Part shown: one piece after another, positions 34,610 through 42,819 of the stretch | How positions within the stretch are numbered: position 1 is the first letter of the stretch | Layout: each line of letters opens with the position of its first letter | Assembly (NCBI RefSeq): GCF_002399615.1 | Contig: NZ_DHDZ01000028.1 | Span: forward strand, 42,373-106,372 | From: Pedobacter sp. UBA4863 | GTDB lineage: Bacteria; Bacteroidota; Bacteroidia; Sphingobacteriales; Sphingobacteriaceae | Reading direction: 5' to 3' | Length of the DNA: 64,000 nt | The notes under the pieces: generated by a model | Databases searched by the model: none | Seen by the model: the letters and a program-made list of their open reading frames with translations, nothing else | Told to the model about the DNA's origin: nothing | Made by a program: the position numbers and the translations under genes

Positions 34610-36034
34610 ATGGAGAAAATTTTAACACATCGAAAAAAGACCATCATTTATAATTATGCAGTTTATATTTTTATTTCCATTATACTCATTGTTAGCCTAA
34701 ACCATTATGGCTTAAAATTAATTAACGGACTAAGGGCTTTTATATCTGGAGAGTCTTTGTATATGAAGGCGCAGCACGAGGCCACAAGACACTTAACAAA
34801 TTATATTTTTACATCTAACCCTAAGCATTACGATCTTTTTATAGAAAACCTTGAAGTTCCTGTTAGCGACAGCCTTGCCAGAGTATCTATGGATAAAAAA
34901 GAAAGCCAGCAGATTACCTATCAGTTATTATTGAAAGCGAAAAACTTACCAGAAGATGCCAAGAACATTATTTGGGTTTATAACAACTTCAAGAATTTTG
35001 ACCGTTTTAAAAATGCTGTAAAAATATGGAAAGAGGCAGATCTATTAATTATTGAGTTAGAGAAATTAAGCCGTGAAATAAAAGCCACACTTACACAAAA
35101 TCCGGAAATGGAGATGCAAAAACGTAAAGAATACGCTATGCAAATAGACCATCTTTCGCGTCTAATAACCATTAAAGGGAATGATTTTGACAGATCTTTA
35201 ATTACAACGGTAACCTTTGTTAACCGAGCTGTGCTACTAATGATCATGCTAAATGCCTTAATTATTGGCGCTTGCCTCTTAGTGCTATCCATAAAGTATA
35301 TCAATAGATTAACTGCGCTACAAAAAGATACACAAATACAAAATGAAGTATTGATGCAAACCAATACAGAACTAGACCTATTTACGCATAGTGTATCGCA
35401 CGATTTAAGAGCACCTATATCGTCATTACAGGGCATTATTTCATTGGCCGAAATAGAGCAATCTGACGCTCAAAGAACCGAATATTTTACACTAATGAAG
35501 CAAATATTAGCCCGACAAGACAGTTTTATCTTAAAAATCATTCAATTCTCTAAAAACAAAAGAATTGATTTGAATGAGGACACTATTCACCTACCCACTT
35601 TTTTTGAAAACATTGTTGAGGATTTAAAATACAGCGATTTAAACACACCAATTGACATTACCTATAAAATTGCCCCACAAACCATCATTACGGATGCTTT
35701 TAGGCTTGACATTATTTGTAGAAATGTACTATCAAATGCCATAAAATATTCGGATACCTCCAAAGCCGTAAATTACATCAACATTATTGTAGATATTAAG
35801 GATAATGAGTTAGAAATTTTAATAGAAGACAATGGCATAGGTGTAGAAGAAACCCACCAAGAAAAAATATTTGAAATGTTCTATGTTACTTCGCACCACA
35901 ACAAAGGTAGCGGCATAGGGCTTTACCTTACCCAACAAATGATTAATAAAATGAATGGCAAAGCAAAATTCAATTCTGTTTTTGGCGAAGGCTGTGCAAT
36001 GACAATCAACATCCCAACCTGTGTGGTTTCTTAG
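34610..36034 (+). CDS. Sensor histidine kinase
   Basis: 474 codons. Two membrane spans (about residues 15-37 and 198-222) bracket a helical sensory region. A coiled-coil linker leads to the HisKA domain with the phospho-acceptor near His264 (HSVSHDLRAPISSL). The ATPase shows the N box NVLSNAIKYSD, G1 DNGIGV and G2 GSGIGLYLTQQMI. No response regulator is adjacent, so its partner and stimulus are unknown. It is monocistronic and divergent from rpsL. Confidence 0.9.
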   Translation: MEKILTHRKKTIIYNYAVYIFISIILIVSLNHYGLKLINGLRAFISGESLYMKAQHEATRHLTNYIFTSNPKHYDLFIENLEVPVSDSLARVSMDKKESQQITYQLLLKAKNLPEDAKNIIWVYNNFKNFDRFKNAVKIWKEADLLIIELEKLSREIKATLTQNPEMEMQKRKEYAMQIDHLSRLITIKGNDFDRSLITTVTFVNRAVLLMIMLNALIIGACLLVLSIKYINRLTALQKDTQIQNEVLMQTNTELDLFTHSVSHDLRAPISSLQGIISLAEIEQSDAQRTEYFTLMKQILARQDSFILKIIQFSKNKRIDLNEDTIHLPTFFENIVEDLKYSDLNTPIDITYKIAPQTIITDAFRLDIICRNVLSNAIKYSDTSKAVNYINIIVDIKDNELEILIEDNGIGVEETHQEKIFEMFYVTSHHNKGSGIGLYLTQQMINKMNGKAKFNSVFGEGCAMTINIPTCVVS

Positions 36035-36064
36035 CTACCACTCTGCTACCTACCCCTAAATAGC

Positions 36065-36298
36065 TTACCGCAAAGCCCCCACAACTAGCAGTTTCTCAAA
36101 AACCATTTCGTTATGTGGCGCATCGGCCAATTCGTCGGTAAGGTCTTGCCCGGCCCAATGTTCGTAATGCTTACCATTCTTCCACAAACGGCTTTCACTT
36201 ACATCGTATATTATTCCTTTAAAGGCTATCCAAACTTGCGGTTTATCTTGGCCATTACGTAAGGCCAGTTGTTGCTTGGTATAAGTTTGTAATTCCAT
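36065..36298 (-). CDS. Small cytochrome b5-like heme/steroid-binding protein
   Basis: 77 codons: one cytochrome b5-like domain, starting YTKQQLALRNGQDKPQVWIA and followed by FKGIIYDVSESRLWKNG, then KHYEHWAGQDLTDELADAPH. The classical HPGG is absent; the short bacterial type with HWAGQD is seen. The likely role is binding heme or a small hydrophobic ligand. Its start overlaps the stop of the membrane protein gene by one base, so the two products probably work together. Confidence 0.8.
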   Translation of the reverse strand: MELQTYTKQQLALRNGQDKPQVWIAFKGIIYDVSESRLWKNGKHYEHWAGQDLTDELADAPHNEMVFEKLLVVGALR

Positions 36299-36975
36299 TA
36301 TACCGCCTTTTTACTCTTAAAAAACTCGAACATATAAATAGCCAACAACAACATAGCCAAGACAACGAAATGTGTTTCTATCGGAATCTTAGCAATATGC
36401 ATTCCCGATAATTGACTTGGGGCAACCACAAACAGTTCACTCCAGAACACAATGCCATAAACCACATAAAAAGGAACAAGCGATACTAAAAATGCCCGAT
36501 ATGCTTTGTACATAAACCTCAGCTTGCCTACATATTCAATTAAAAACAACACTACTAAAAGTGTGGCAAAAGTAAACAGAGTGTACCATTTGGTATAAGC
36601 AAAAAACAAGAAGGCAACACAAAGGCCAAGCAACAAATTACTTAGCGCCAAGCTGTAGCGTTGTAAATTATTGTTGGGAAATTTTACATTGAGGTATTGA
36701 TATATGCTCAACGCGGCAAAGGCGAAAGAAAAATTTAAAATGGATAGCTCTACCGGAACCTCCTTTATTGATATATCAAGATTTAGGCCCGTTTTATAAC
36801 TTGTAACCTGAAACCAATGCTGCAAGACCGCAATTACCGAAAATATAATAGCCGAAATTAAAGCTGCCCCAACTGCCGGCTTAAAACTACCGTTACTGTA
36901 TATTTTTTTATTAACTTGAAAAATTAGCGGCAATAGTAATGGAGCAAGGGCCAAAGCCAAAAATACAAACTTCAT
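36298..36975 (-). CDS. Multi-span membrane protein resembling heterodimer-type lycopene cyclase domains
   Basis: About 225 codons from ATG at 36975. The open frame extends to a TTG at 36996, which falls inside a -7-like element CAAAAGTA (36994-37001, reverse), so the ATG is preferred. Seven or so hydrophobic segments are visible. Two segments carry a P-[VI]-E motif (IKEVPVELSILNFS and AKIPIETHFVVLAM), recalling the PxEE motifs of CrtYc/CrtYd lycopene cyclase domains. The second Glu is missing in both, so activity is doubtful. It is co-transcribed with the cytochrome b5-like gene. Confidence 0.5.
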   Translation of the reverse strand: MKFVFLALALAPLLLPLIFQVNKKIYSNGSFKPAVGAALISAIIFSVIAVLQHWFQVTSYKTGLNLDISIKEVPVELSILNFSFAFAALSIYQYLNVKFPNNNLQRYSLALSNLLLGLCVAFLFFAYTKWYTLFTFATLLVVLFLIEYVGKLRFMYKAYRAFLVSLVPFYVVYGIVFWSELFVVAPSQLSGMHIAKIPIETHFVVLAMLLLAIYMFEFFKSKKAV

Positions 36976-37027
36976 AGTTGTGGGGTTATGTCGCAAAAGT
37001 ATGATTTTAAAACAAGATTAAACCCCA

Positions 37028-37053
37028 TAAAAAAACCCCAAACAAGTCGGGGT
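37028..37053 (-). terminator. Terminator of the ECF sigma gene at 37070
   Basis: Minus strand: ACCCC (37053-37049), 9-nt loop, GGGGT (37039-37035), then a run of seven T's. It lies 17 bp after the sigma gene stop. Confidence 0.6.
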
Positions 37054-37069
37054 CTTTATATTTCTATTA

Positions 37070-37585
37070 CTATCCTCTATCGGTAGCGTAATTTTTAAGG
37101 TATTTTTTTAGCTGCCCCCTCGCTACGTGAATTCTGGTTTTCACCGTACCAATTGGAATAGCTAATTCTTCTGCAATTTCGTGATATTTGTACCCTTCAA
37201 AATACATTAAAAATGGTGTATGGTACTCGGGCGCTAACGAATCAAGTGCCTTATTAATGTCTTTTAATACAAATTTACTCTCTACGCCGTTGCTAGTTGC
37301 ACTATAATGTAAGTTAGCATAGGTAATATCATCGCTCTGCGTAATTAAAGTATTTGTTTTTACCAAACGTCTGTAATTATTAATAAAGGTATTACGCATA
37401 ATGGTAAAAAGCCAGCCCTTTAAATTGGTTCCTTCTTTAAATTTACTGTAATAGGTTACAGCCTTTAGCATGGTGTCTTGCACCAAATCATTTGCGTCTT
37501 CTAGGTCTTTAGTAAAATTTAGGGCAAATGATTTTAATGAGGTAGAATAATCATTTAGTTGTTCATTAAATTGCAGCTGTGTCAT
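37070..37585 (-). CDS. ECF-type RNA polymerase sigma factor, no linked anti-sigma
   Basis: 171 codons. Region 2 (DLEDANDLVQDTMLKAVTYY, LKGWLFTIMRNTFINNYRR) and region 4 (PEYHTPFLMYFEGYKYHEIA, IPIGTVKTRIHVARGQLKK) are complete. No FecR or SusC gene is adjacent, unlike the sigma at 25070. It resembles the stand-alone ECF sigma factors common in Sphingobacteriaceae. A hairpin lies in its upstream region (37637-37666). Confidence 0.92.
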   Translation of the reverse strand: MTQLQFNEQLNDYSTSLKSFALNFTKDLEDANDLVQDTMLKAVTYYSKFKEGTNLKGWLFTIMRNTFINNYRRLVKTNTLITQSDDITYANLHYSATSNGVESKFVLKDINKALDSLAPEYHTPFLMYFEGYKYHEIAEELAIPIGTVKTRIHVARGQLKKYLKNYATDRG

Positions 37586-37636
37586 ATTCTTTAGTTTTAG
37601 TTATTAAAAAAGAACAGATGCTAGATGGGGCAACTG

Positions 37637-37666
37637 TCATAGTTATGTAAGAGATTACAACTATGA
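37637..37666 (-). promoter_or_regulatory. Inverted repeat upstream of the ECF sigma gene
   Basis: TCATAGTTATGTAA and TTACAACTATGA form an almost perfect 12-bp inverted repeat with a 4-nt loop, 52-81 bp upstream of the sigma ATG. No U-run follows, so an operator or leader hairpin is more likely than a terminator for murB. Confidence 0.4.
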
Positions 37667-37735
37667 TACCAAAAACAACGAAAGGCGTAGAATAATATTT
37701 AAAAAACCTTAAAAACCTTTATAGAAAGTAGTATG

Positions 37736-38752
37736 CTAAAGAATATTAACTTCTCTTTCTAACACCACATCAAATTTTTGCTGCACGGCATTGATTATTT
37801 TTTCTGAAAATCTATACACTTCTTGTCCTGTAGCGCCACCATGATTAACCAATACCAAAGCTTGGTTTTTCCATGTGCCCGTGTTTCCTTCTAACATTCC
37901 TTTAAAGCCGCAAGCTTCTATTAGCCAGCCTGCAGCAAGTTTTATCCTGCCATTTGCCGCCGGATAGTGTGGAACATCAGGGAACTGAGGCAATAATATG
38001 TCAAACGCAGCTTGATCAATAATGGGATTTTTAAAAAAACTGCCAGCGTTACCAATAGTGCTGGGATCTGGCAATTTACTTACACGAATGGCCGCAACTA
38101 CCTCAGAAACATCGGCAATAGTCGGTTTGGCAATTCCTCTTCGCTCTAATTCTGCATTGATAGCGCCATAATGTGTTTGTATATGGGGTATTCTTGATAA
38201 CCGATAGGTTACTGAAGTAATGATAAACTGTCCCTTTAACTTACCTTTAAATATACTTTCACGATAGGCAAATTCACACTCGGCCTTGTTAAAGGTTTTT
38301 AATTTGCCCGTGGCAATTTCAAATGCGGTGCAACTTTCAAATACATCTTTAACTTCTACGCCATAGGCACCAATATTTTGTATGGGCGAAGCGCCAACTG
38401 TACCCGGAATTAACGTTAGGTTTTCTATACCCGCATAGTCTTTTGCAACACAAAACTTCACCAAACTGTCCCAAACTTCGCCAGCTCCTGCGGTTACCAA
38501 AACATCGTCCCCTATTTCTTTAACCTCTATGCCTTTGATACTAATTTTTAGCACCAAACCATCGTAATCTTTGGTAAATAGCATATTGCTACCACCGCCT
38601 AGCACCAATAAATTGCGCTGCAAAGCTACTTCGTTGGCGAACACTTCTTTTAAGTGGGCTACGCTTTTTATTTCAGCATAATATTTAGCGTTACAATCAA
38701 TTGCAAAAGTGTTATATGGCTTTAATGAAATGTTTGTTTGGATAATTGACAT
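37736..38752 (-). CDS. murB: UDP-N-acetylenolpyruvoylglucosamine reductase
   Basis: 338 codons, type I MurB. It reduces UDP-GlcNAc-enolpyruvate to UDP-MurNAc in peptidoglycan synthesis. The FAD-binding domain has LVLGGGSNMLFTKDYDGLV and IPGTVGASPIQNIGAYGVEV. The catalytic region shows FAYRESIFK and the serine of NAGSFFKNP; the C-terminus includes AGWLIEACGFKG. A -7 element (TACCTTTG, 38764-38757) ends 4 bp before the ATG, predicting a leaderless mRNA. Confidence 0.95.
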   Translation of the reverse strand: MSIIQTNISLKPYNTFAIDCNAKYYAEIKSVAHLKEVFANEVALQRNLLVLGGGSNMLFTKDYDGLVLKISIKGIEVKEIGDDVLVTAGAGEVWDSLVKFCVAKDYAGIENLTLIPGTVGASPIQNIGAYGVEVKDVFESCTAFEIATGKLKTFNKAECEFAYRESIFKGKLKGQFIITSVTYRLSRIPHIQTHYGAINAELERRGIAKPTIADVSEVVAAIRVSKLPDPSTIGNAGSFFKNPIIDQAAFDILLPQFPDVPHYPAANGRIKLAAGWLIEACGFKGMLEGNTGTWKNQALVLVNHGGATGQEVYRFSEKIINAVQQKFDVVLEREVNIL

Positions 38753-38784
38753 GACGCAAAGGTATTAATTCGGCCATTAAAAAA

Positions 38785-39375
38785 TCAGCTCATTTCCTCT
38801 TCTTTAATCACATTTTCAATTCTCTTATCGGGAATTAGCCATACCATAGCAACCAAAACAAGTAATGTCCCCGAAATCCATACACTTAGAAAAGCGCTTG
38901 GTATTGCAAGCACATAACAAACCACAGACAGTTTACCTTTAAGACCGCTACCTGTTGCTTTGGCAATTAGCGAATTTTTGCCATGATGTTTTATCAGCAA
39001 ATTGGCTAAAATACTATAAGCCAAGGCACACATTAAAAGTATAAAACTATATAGTGCCATTGGCGAAGGGGCAAAATGATTATCCCCCATCCAGGCGGTA
39101 GCGAACGGCACCATAGACAGCCAAAACAGTAAATGTAAATTTGCCCAAAGCACTGCGCCATTTACTTTATTAACCACCGCAAACAAGTGGTGATGATTAT
39201 TCCAATAAATGCCCACATAAATAAAACTTAGTACATAACTTAAAAATACCGGAAGAACATCCAACAAATCTTTAAAGCTGCTTTGTTCATAAGGCACTTT
39301 AAGTGCTAACACCATAATGGTGATGATGATGGCAATAACGCCATCACTAAAAGCTTCTAACCTTCCTTTATTCAT
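38785..39375 (-). CDS. TMEM175 (DUF1211) family potassium channel
   Basis: 196 codons from ATG at 39375. An upstream TTG at 39426 keeps the frame open but overlaps a -7-like motif (39431-39424), so I reject it. The signature MNKGRLEAFSDGVIAIIITI contains the FSD motif of the TMEM175 pore helix. About six membrane spans follow. Bacterial members are tetrameric K+ leak channels. Confidence 0.85.
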   Translation of the reverse strand: MNKGRLEAFSDGVIAIIITIMVLALKVPYEQSSFKDLLDVLPVFLSYVLSFIYVGIYWNNHHHLFAVVNKVNGAVLWANLHLLFWLSMVPFATAWMGDNHFAPSPMALYSFILLMCALAYSILANLLIKHHGKNSLIAKATGSGLKGKLSVVCYVLAIPSAFLSVWISGTLLVLVAMVWLIPDKRIENVIKEEEMS

Positions 39376-39570
39376 AAAAAATACTGTTAATAAAGTGTCA
39401 ATTTTTGATATTCGAATATAACACAAAAATACTGGCAGATTTTACCTTTTAACCACCGCCACAGAAAAATAACCTCACAATAAAATGATTATCAGTAACT
39501 TAAACAAAAAAGTAATATAAAAAAAAATAGCAATTACCACTAAAATTAGCTGCTCTTTTTTAGAAACAAA

Positions 39571-39614
39571 AAACTATGGAAACTTTAGAATTAAAAAAAG
39601 TTTCCATAGTTTTG
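39571..39614 (+). promoter_or_regulatory. Operator palindrome and promoter of the tetR-efflux operon
   Basis: AAACTATGGAAACTT (39571-39585) is repeated as its exact complement at 39599-39613, separated by 13 bp. The right arm contains the -7 element TAGTTTTG (39607-39614), and the left arm reaches the -33 position. A repressor bound here would block the promoter, which fits autoregulation by the TetR protein encoded next. Confidence 0.65.
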
Positions 39615-39640
39615 CGCCAGATTTTGAAAGGACAATTAAA

Positions 39641-40279
39641 TTGGAAGTAAAAGATTATATCATTAACGAAGCCGACAAACTTTTTTGCCAGTACGGCTTT
39701 AAGAGTGTAACGATGGATGATATTGCGAAGCATTTGGGCATATCAAAAAAAACGATCTATCTAAACTTCAAAGATAAGAACGAACTGATTAACATTTTAA
39801 TTAGAGACAGGATTGTAAATCAAGATTTGCAAATGAATAAATGTACTGTAGCTTCTGAAAATGCTATACAAGAACTTTATTTTGCAATGCAAGACATGGA
39901 TTACTTTTTAAACACCATGAACCCAGTGCTTTTTTACGATTTACAAAAGTATCATCAAGAGGCTTGGCTAAATTTCATGGCCTTTAAAGAAAAGGAAATT
40001 GGCAAAAAAATAATGGAGAATTTGGAGAGAGGCATTAAAGAAGGCCTTTACAGAGAAGACCTCAACGTAGAAATTATTACCAAGATGAGGCTAGGCCAAG
40101 TAGATATGGTTTTTACCCAAAATGCCTTTTACGATACCAATAAAAATAGCTTATCAAACATCATGGTAGAAATAACCCGTCACTTTTTGTTCGGAATATG
40201 TAACAATGAAGGGCTTAAGTTAATCCATAGATACGACCAAGAGCTATTAGAAAAGAAAGAGCTTATAAAAAACAATTAA
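39641..40279 (+). CDS. TetR/AcrR-family transcriptional regulator of efflux
   Basis: 212 codons from a TTG start at 39641; AAAGGA lies 10-15 bp upstream, and no ATG gives a complete DNA-binding domain. The N-terminal HTH is INEADKLFCQYGFKSVTMDD and IAKHLGISKKTIYLNFKDKN (residues about 7-46). The C-terminal ligand domain is variable. It is followed by tolC-hlyD-RND genes in the same direction with a 39-bp gap, so it probably represses its own operon and responds to an efflux substrate. Confidence 0.88.
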   Translation: MEVKDYIINEADKLFCQYGFKSVTMDDIAKHLGISKKTIYLNFKDKNELINILIRDRIVNQDLQMNKCTVASENAIQELYFAMQDMDYFLNTMNPVLFYDLQKYHQEAWLNFMAFKEKEIGKKIMENLERGIKEGLYREDLNVEIITKMRLGQVDMVFTQNAFYDTNKNSLSNIMVEITRHFLFGICNNEGLKLIHRYDQELLEKKELIKNN

Positions 40280-40318
40280 TTAATACCATTCACCCAAAAA
40301 TTAATAATTATATCAACT

Positions 40319-41647
40319 ATGTTTAGAATAAAGAAGGCAAAGCTGCTATTACTGCTCATAGCCAGTATCGGTTTGCCAACGTTAACCTACGCACAACAGC
40401 CCGTAACATTAAAAGAGGCGCTAAAATATGCGCTAGAAAATAATAGTGCAGCTAAAAAAGCGGTATTAGAAATTGACAAGGGCAAATACAAAACACAAGA
40501 AGTAAGGGCGCAAGCTTTACCGCAGGTTAATGCAACCAGTGGTTTAAACTACAACCCTATTGTTGCACAACTAATTACCCCGCAAGGATCGTTCAAAATT
40601 GGAAATACCTGGAGTTCAAATGCTGGAGTACAATTGTCGCAACAGTTATTTAACCAAACCGTTTTTACCGGTTTACAAGCTGCAAAGGCAAGTGAAGCAT
40701 ATTACAGACTAAACGCAAAACTTACCCAAGAGCAAGTAATTGAGCAAGTGGCCAACAATTACTATCAGGTTTTGGTTAACAGACAACAATTAAATGTGGT
40801 TAATACTAATATTAAAAACGTTAAAGTAGTAGAAAAGATCATTAAAAATCAATACCAGAACGGATTGGCCAAAAAAATTGATGTTGACCGAATAGACGTT
40901 AACTTGACGAACCTAATTACACAAAAAGATCAAATTGAAAACGGCATTATCCAATTAGAAAACCAATTGAAACTATCAATGGGAATGCCGGTTTCAACGC
41001 CTATTACGCTACCTACTTCAGAATTAACTGATGTTTTGGAATTACCTACCTTAGCAGATACTATTGGCTTGGCAAACAGAACTGAAATAAAGCTATTAGA
41101 TGTACAAAAAAACCTATTAAACTTACAACGAAAGGCCTATGTTTCTGAATATTACCCAAGCTTATCGCTCTCTGCCAACTATTCTTACAATAGCCAGGCA
41201 AGCAAGTTTGATTACTTAAAAAGTAGTACAACGGCCTTAGCTTACGATGCCTCTGCAATTGGACTCACTTTAAGAATTCCTATTTTTAACGGTTTTTTAA
41301 CTCGCTCTAAAATTAGACAAGCAGATATTGAAATTAAGCAGGCTGATGAGGATAGATTAAACACTAAAAACTCATTAAACTTTGCCTACGAAAATGCAAA
41401 AATTCAACTAAGAAACAGCTTAAATACAATTAATGCACAAAAGAAAAACGCTGCATTAGCTGAAGAAATTTACAAAAGCACACAAAATAACTATAATAAT
41501 GGGCTAGCTTCTTTAACAGACTTGTTAGACACCGAAAACTCTCTTACACAAGCTCAAAACAGCTATACCCAAGCCTTATTAAATTATAAAATAGCCGAAA
41601 TACAACTCATTAAAGCTAAAGGAGAAATTAGCACCTTAGCCCAATAA
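40319..41647 (+). CDS. TolC-type outer membrane efflux protein
   Basis: 442 codons. Signal peptide LLLLLIASIGLPTLTYAQ, then the family start VTLKEALKYALENNSAAKKA. Two long helical repeats carry the pattern NNYYQVLVNRQQL and LNFAYENAKIQLRNSLNT. It forms the outer membrane channel of the tripartite pump encoded with the next two genes. Confidence 0.93.
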   Translation: MFRIKKAKLLLLLIASIGLPTLTYAQQPVTLKEALKYALENNSAAKKAVLEIDKGKYKTQEVRAQALPQVNATSGLNYNPIVAQLITPQGSFKIGNTWSSNAGVQLSQQLFNQTVFTGLQAAKASEAYYRLNAKLTQEQVIEQVANNYYQVLVNRQQLNVVNTNIKNVKVVEKIIKNQYQNGLAKKIDVDRIDVNLTNLITQKDQIENGIIQLENQLKLSMGMPVSTPITLPTSELTDVLELPTLADTIGLANRTEIKLLDVQKNLLNLQRKAYVSEYYPSLSLSANYSYNSQASKFDYLKSSTTALAYDASAIGLTLRIPIFNGFLTRSKIRQADIEIKQADEDRLNTKNSLNFAYENAKIQLRNSLNTINAQKKNAALAEEIYKSTQNNYNNGLASLTDLLDTENSLTQAQNSYTQALLNYKIAEIQLIKAKGEISTLAQ

Positions 41648-41680
41648 ACTAAAATATAGAAGAAATAATACTAAGAAATA

Positions 41681-42742
41681 ATGAAAAGAGTAATCACCAT
41701 CATAGTTGTAGTAGTTGCGGCACTAGGCGCAATTGCATATGTATTAAACAACAACAAAAAGAAAACAAAAGAAAAAACAGATTTTATTGCTAAAGGCAGT
41801 GGTGCTGTTGCTGTAAAAATTGCGCTTGTTGAACGTAAAGAAATTAACCTCGACTTTACCGCAAATGGCACTTTTGCACCAAATAAAGAATTAGAATTTT
41901 CGGCAGAAAACAGCGGCCGTGTTTCTAAGGTTTTTGTACAGGAAGGAAGCAAAGTGAGTGTAGGCACTGTTTTAGCACGTATTGACGCTGAAATTTTAAG
42001 TACCGACAGAGAAACTGCTGAAGCTACTTATCAAAATGCAGTTAAAGATTTAACCCGCTACGAAAGCTCTTTTAAAACAGGCGGCGTAACCCAACAACAG
42101 TTAGACCAGGCAAAACTTGCCGCAGAAAATGCGAAACTTCGTTTAAAACAACTACAACGTAGATTAAGTGATGCCAACATCCGTTCTTCTATAAACGGTG
42201 TAGTTAACAAGAAAATGGTTGAAGTGGGCGCTGTAGTAGCTCCGGGGACAAAACTGTTCGAATTGGTTGACGTTTCGAAACTGAAACTGAAAGTAAACGT
42301 AAACGAAGGCCAGGTAGCCAACTTAAAAATTGGCGATGCTGTACAAATCCAGTCTTCGGTTTTTCCTGATGAAAAATTTACTGGAAAAGTTACTTTTATT
42401 GCTGCAAAAGCCGATGAAAACCTAAACTTCCCTATCGAAGTTGAAGTAGCTAACAACATTAAAAACAGCTTAAGAGCAGGAATGTATGGTACAGCATTGT
42501 TCAAATTCCCTAAACAAGCGCCAGCAATTTTGGTTCCGCGTACTTCTTTTGTAGGCAGTGTAAGCAGCAACGAGGTATATGTGCTAAACAAAGACAACAA
42601 AGCCGAAACTCGTAAAGTAGTTTCGGGCCGTATTTTAGGCGAGAATGTAGAAATTTTAGAAGGTCTAAAAGAAGGCGAAACCGTAATTATTAGCGGACAG
42701 ATTAACCTAACAGAAGGCACTCCGGTTACTATTATAAAGTAA
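41681..42742 (+). CDS. RND efflux periplasmic adaptor (HlyD/MFP family)
   Basis: 353 codons. An N-terminal anchor (ITIIVVVVAALGAIAYVL) is followed by the lipoyl domain halves (GRVSKVFVQEGSKVSVGTVL and SINGVVNKKMVEVGAVVAPG), a coiled-coil hairpin (about residues 110-165), and beta-barrel and membrane-proximal domains. It links the RND pump to the TolC protein. Confidence 0.93.
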   Translation: MKRVITIIVVVVAALGAIAYVLNNNKKKTKEKTDFIAKGSGAVAVKIALVERKEINLDFTANGTFAPNKELEFSAENSGRVSKVFVQEGSKVSVGTVLARIDAEILSTDRETAEATYQNAVKDLTRYESSFKTGGVTQQQLDQAKLAAENAKLRLKQLQRRLSDANIRSSINGVVNKKMVEVGAVVAPGTKLFELVDVSKLKLKVNVNEGQVANLKIGDAVQIQSSVFPDEKFTGKVTFIAAKADENLNFPIEVEVANNIKNSLRAGMYGTALFKFPKQAPAILVPRTSFVGSVSSNEVYVLNKDNKAETRKVVSGRILGENVEILEGLKEGETVIISGQINLTEGTPVTIIK

Positions 42743-42819
42743 AAAACAGATTTGAGATATGAGATTTGAGACCTATTCTCATATCTCATATCTAAATTCT
42801 CATATCTCAATATAAAAAA
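42743..42819. repeat. Word-repeat hairpin spacer in the efflux operon
   Basis: The spacer between adaptor and pump genes consists of TTGAGATATGAGA (42752-42764) and its exact complement (42798-42810), with more copies of the words ATCTCA/TGAGAT between them. The same words recur in the odhA-odhB spacer (51870-51900). Confidence 0.6.

Noticed and set aside
36976..36996. TTG start of the lycopene-cyclase-like gene
   Set aside because: The codon is part of a -7-like promoter element; ATG 36975 starts a normal membrane segment.
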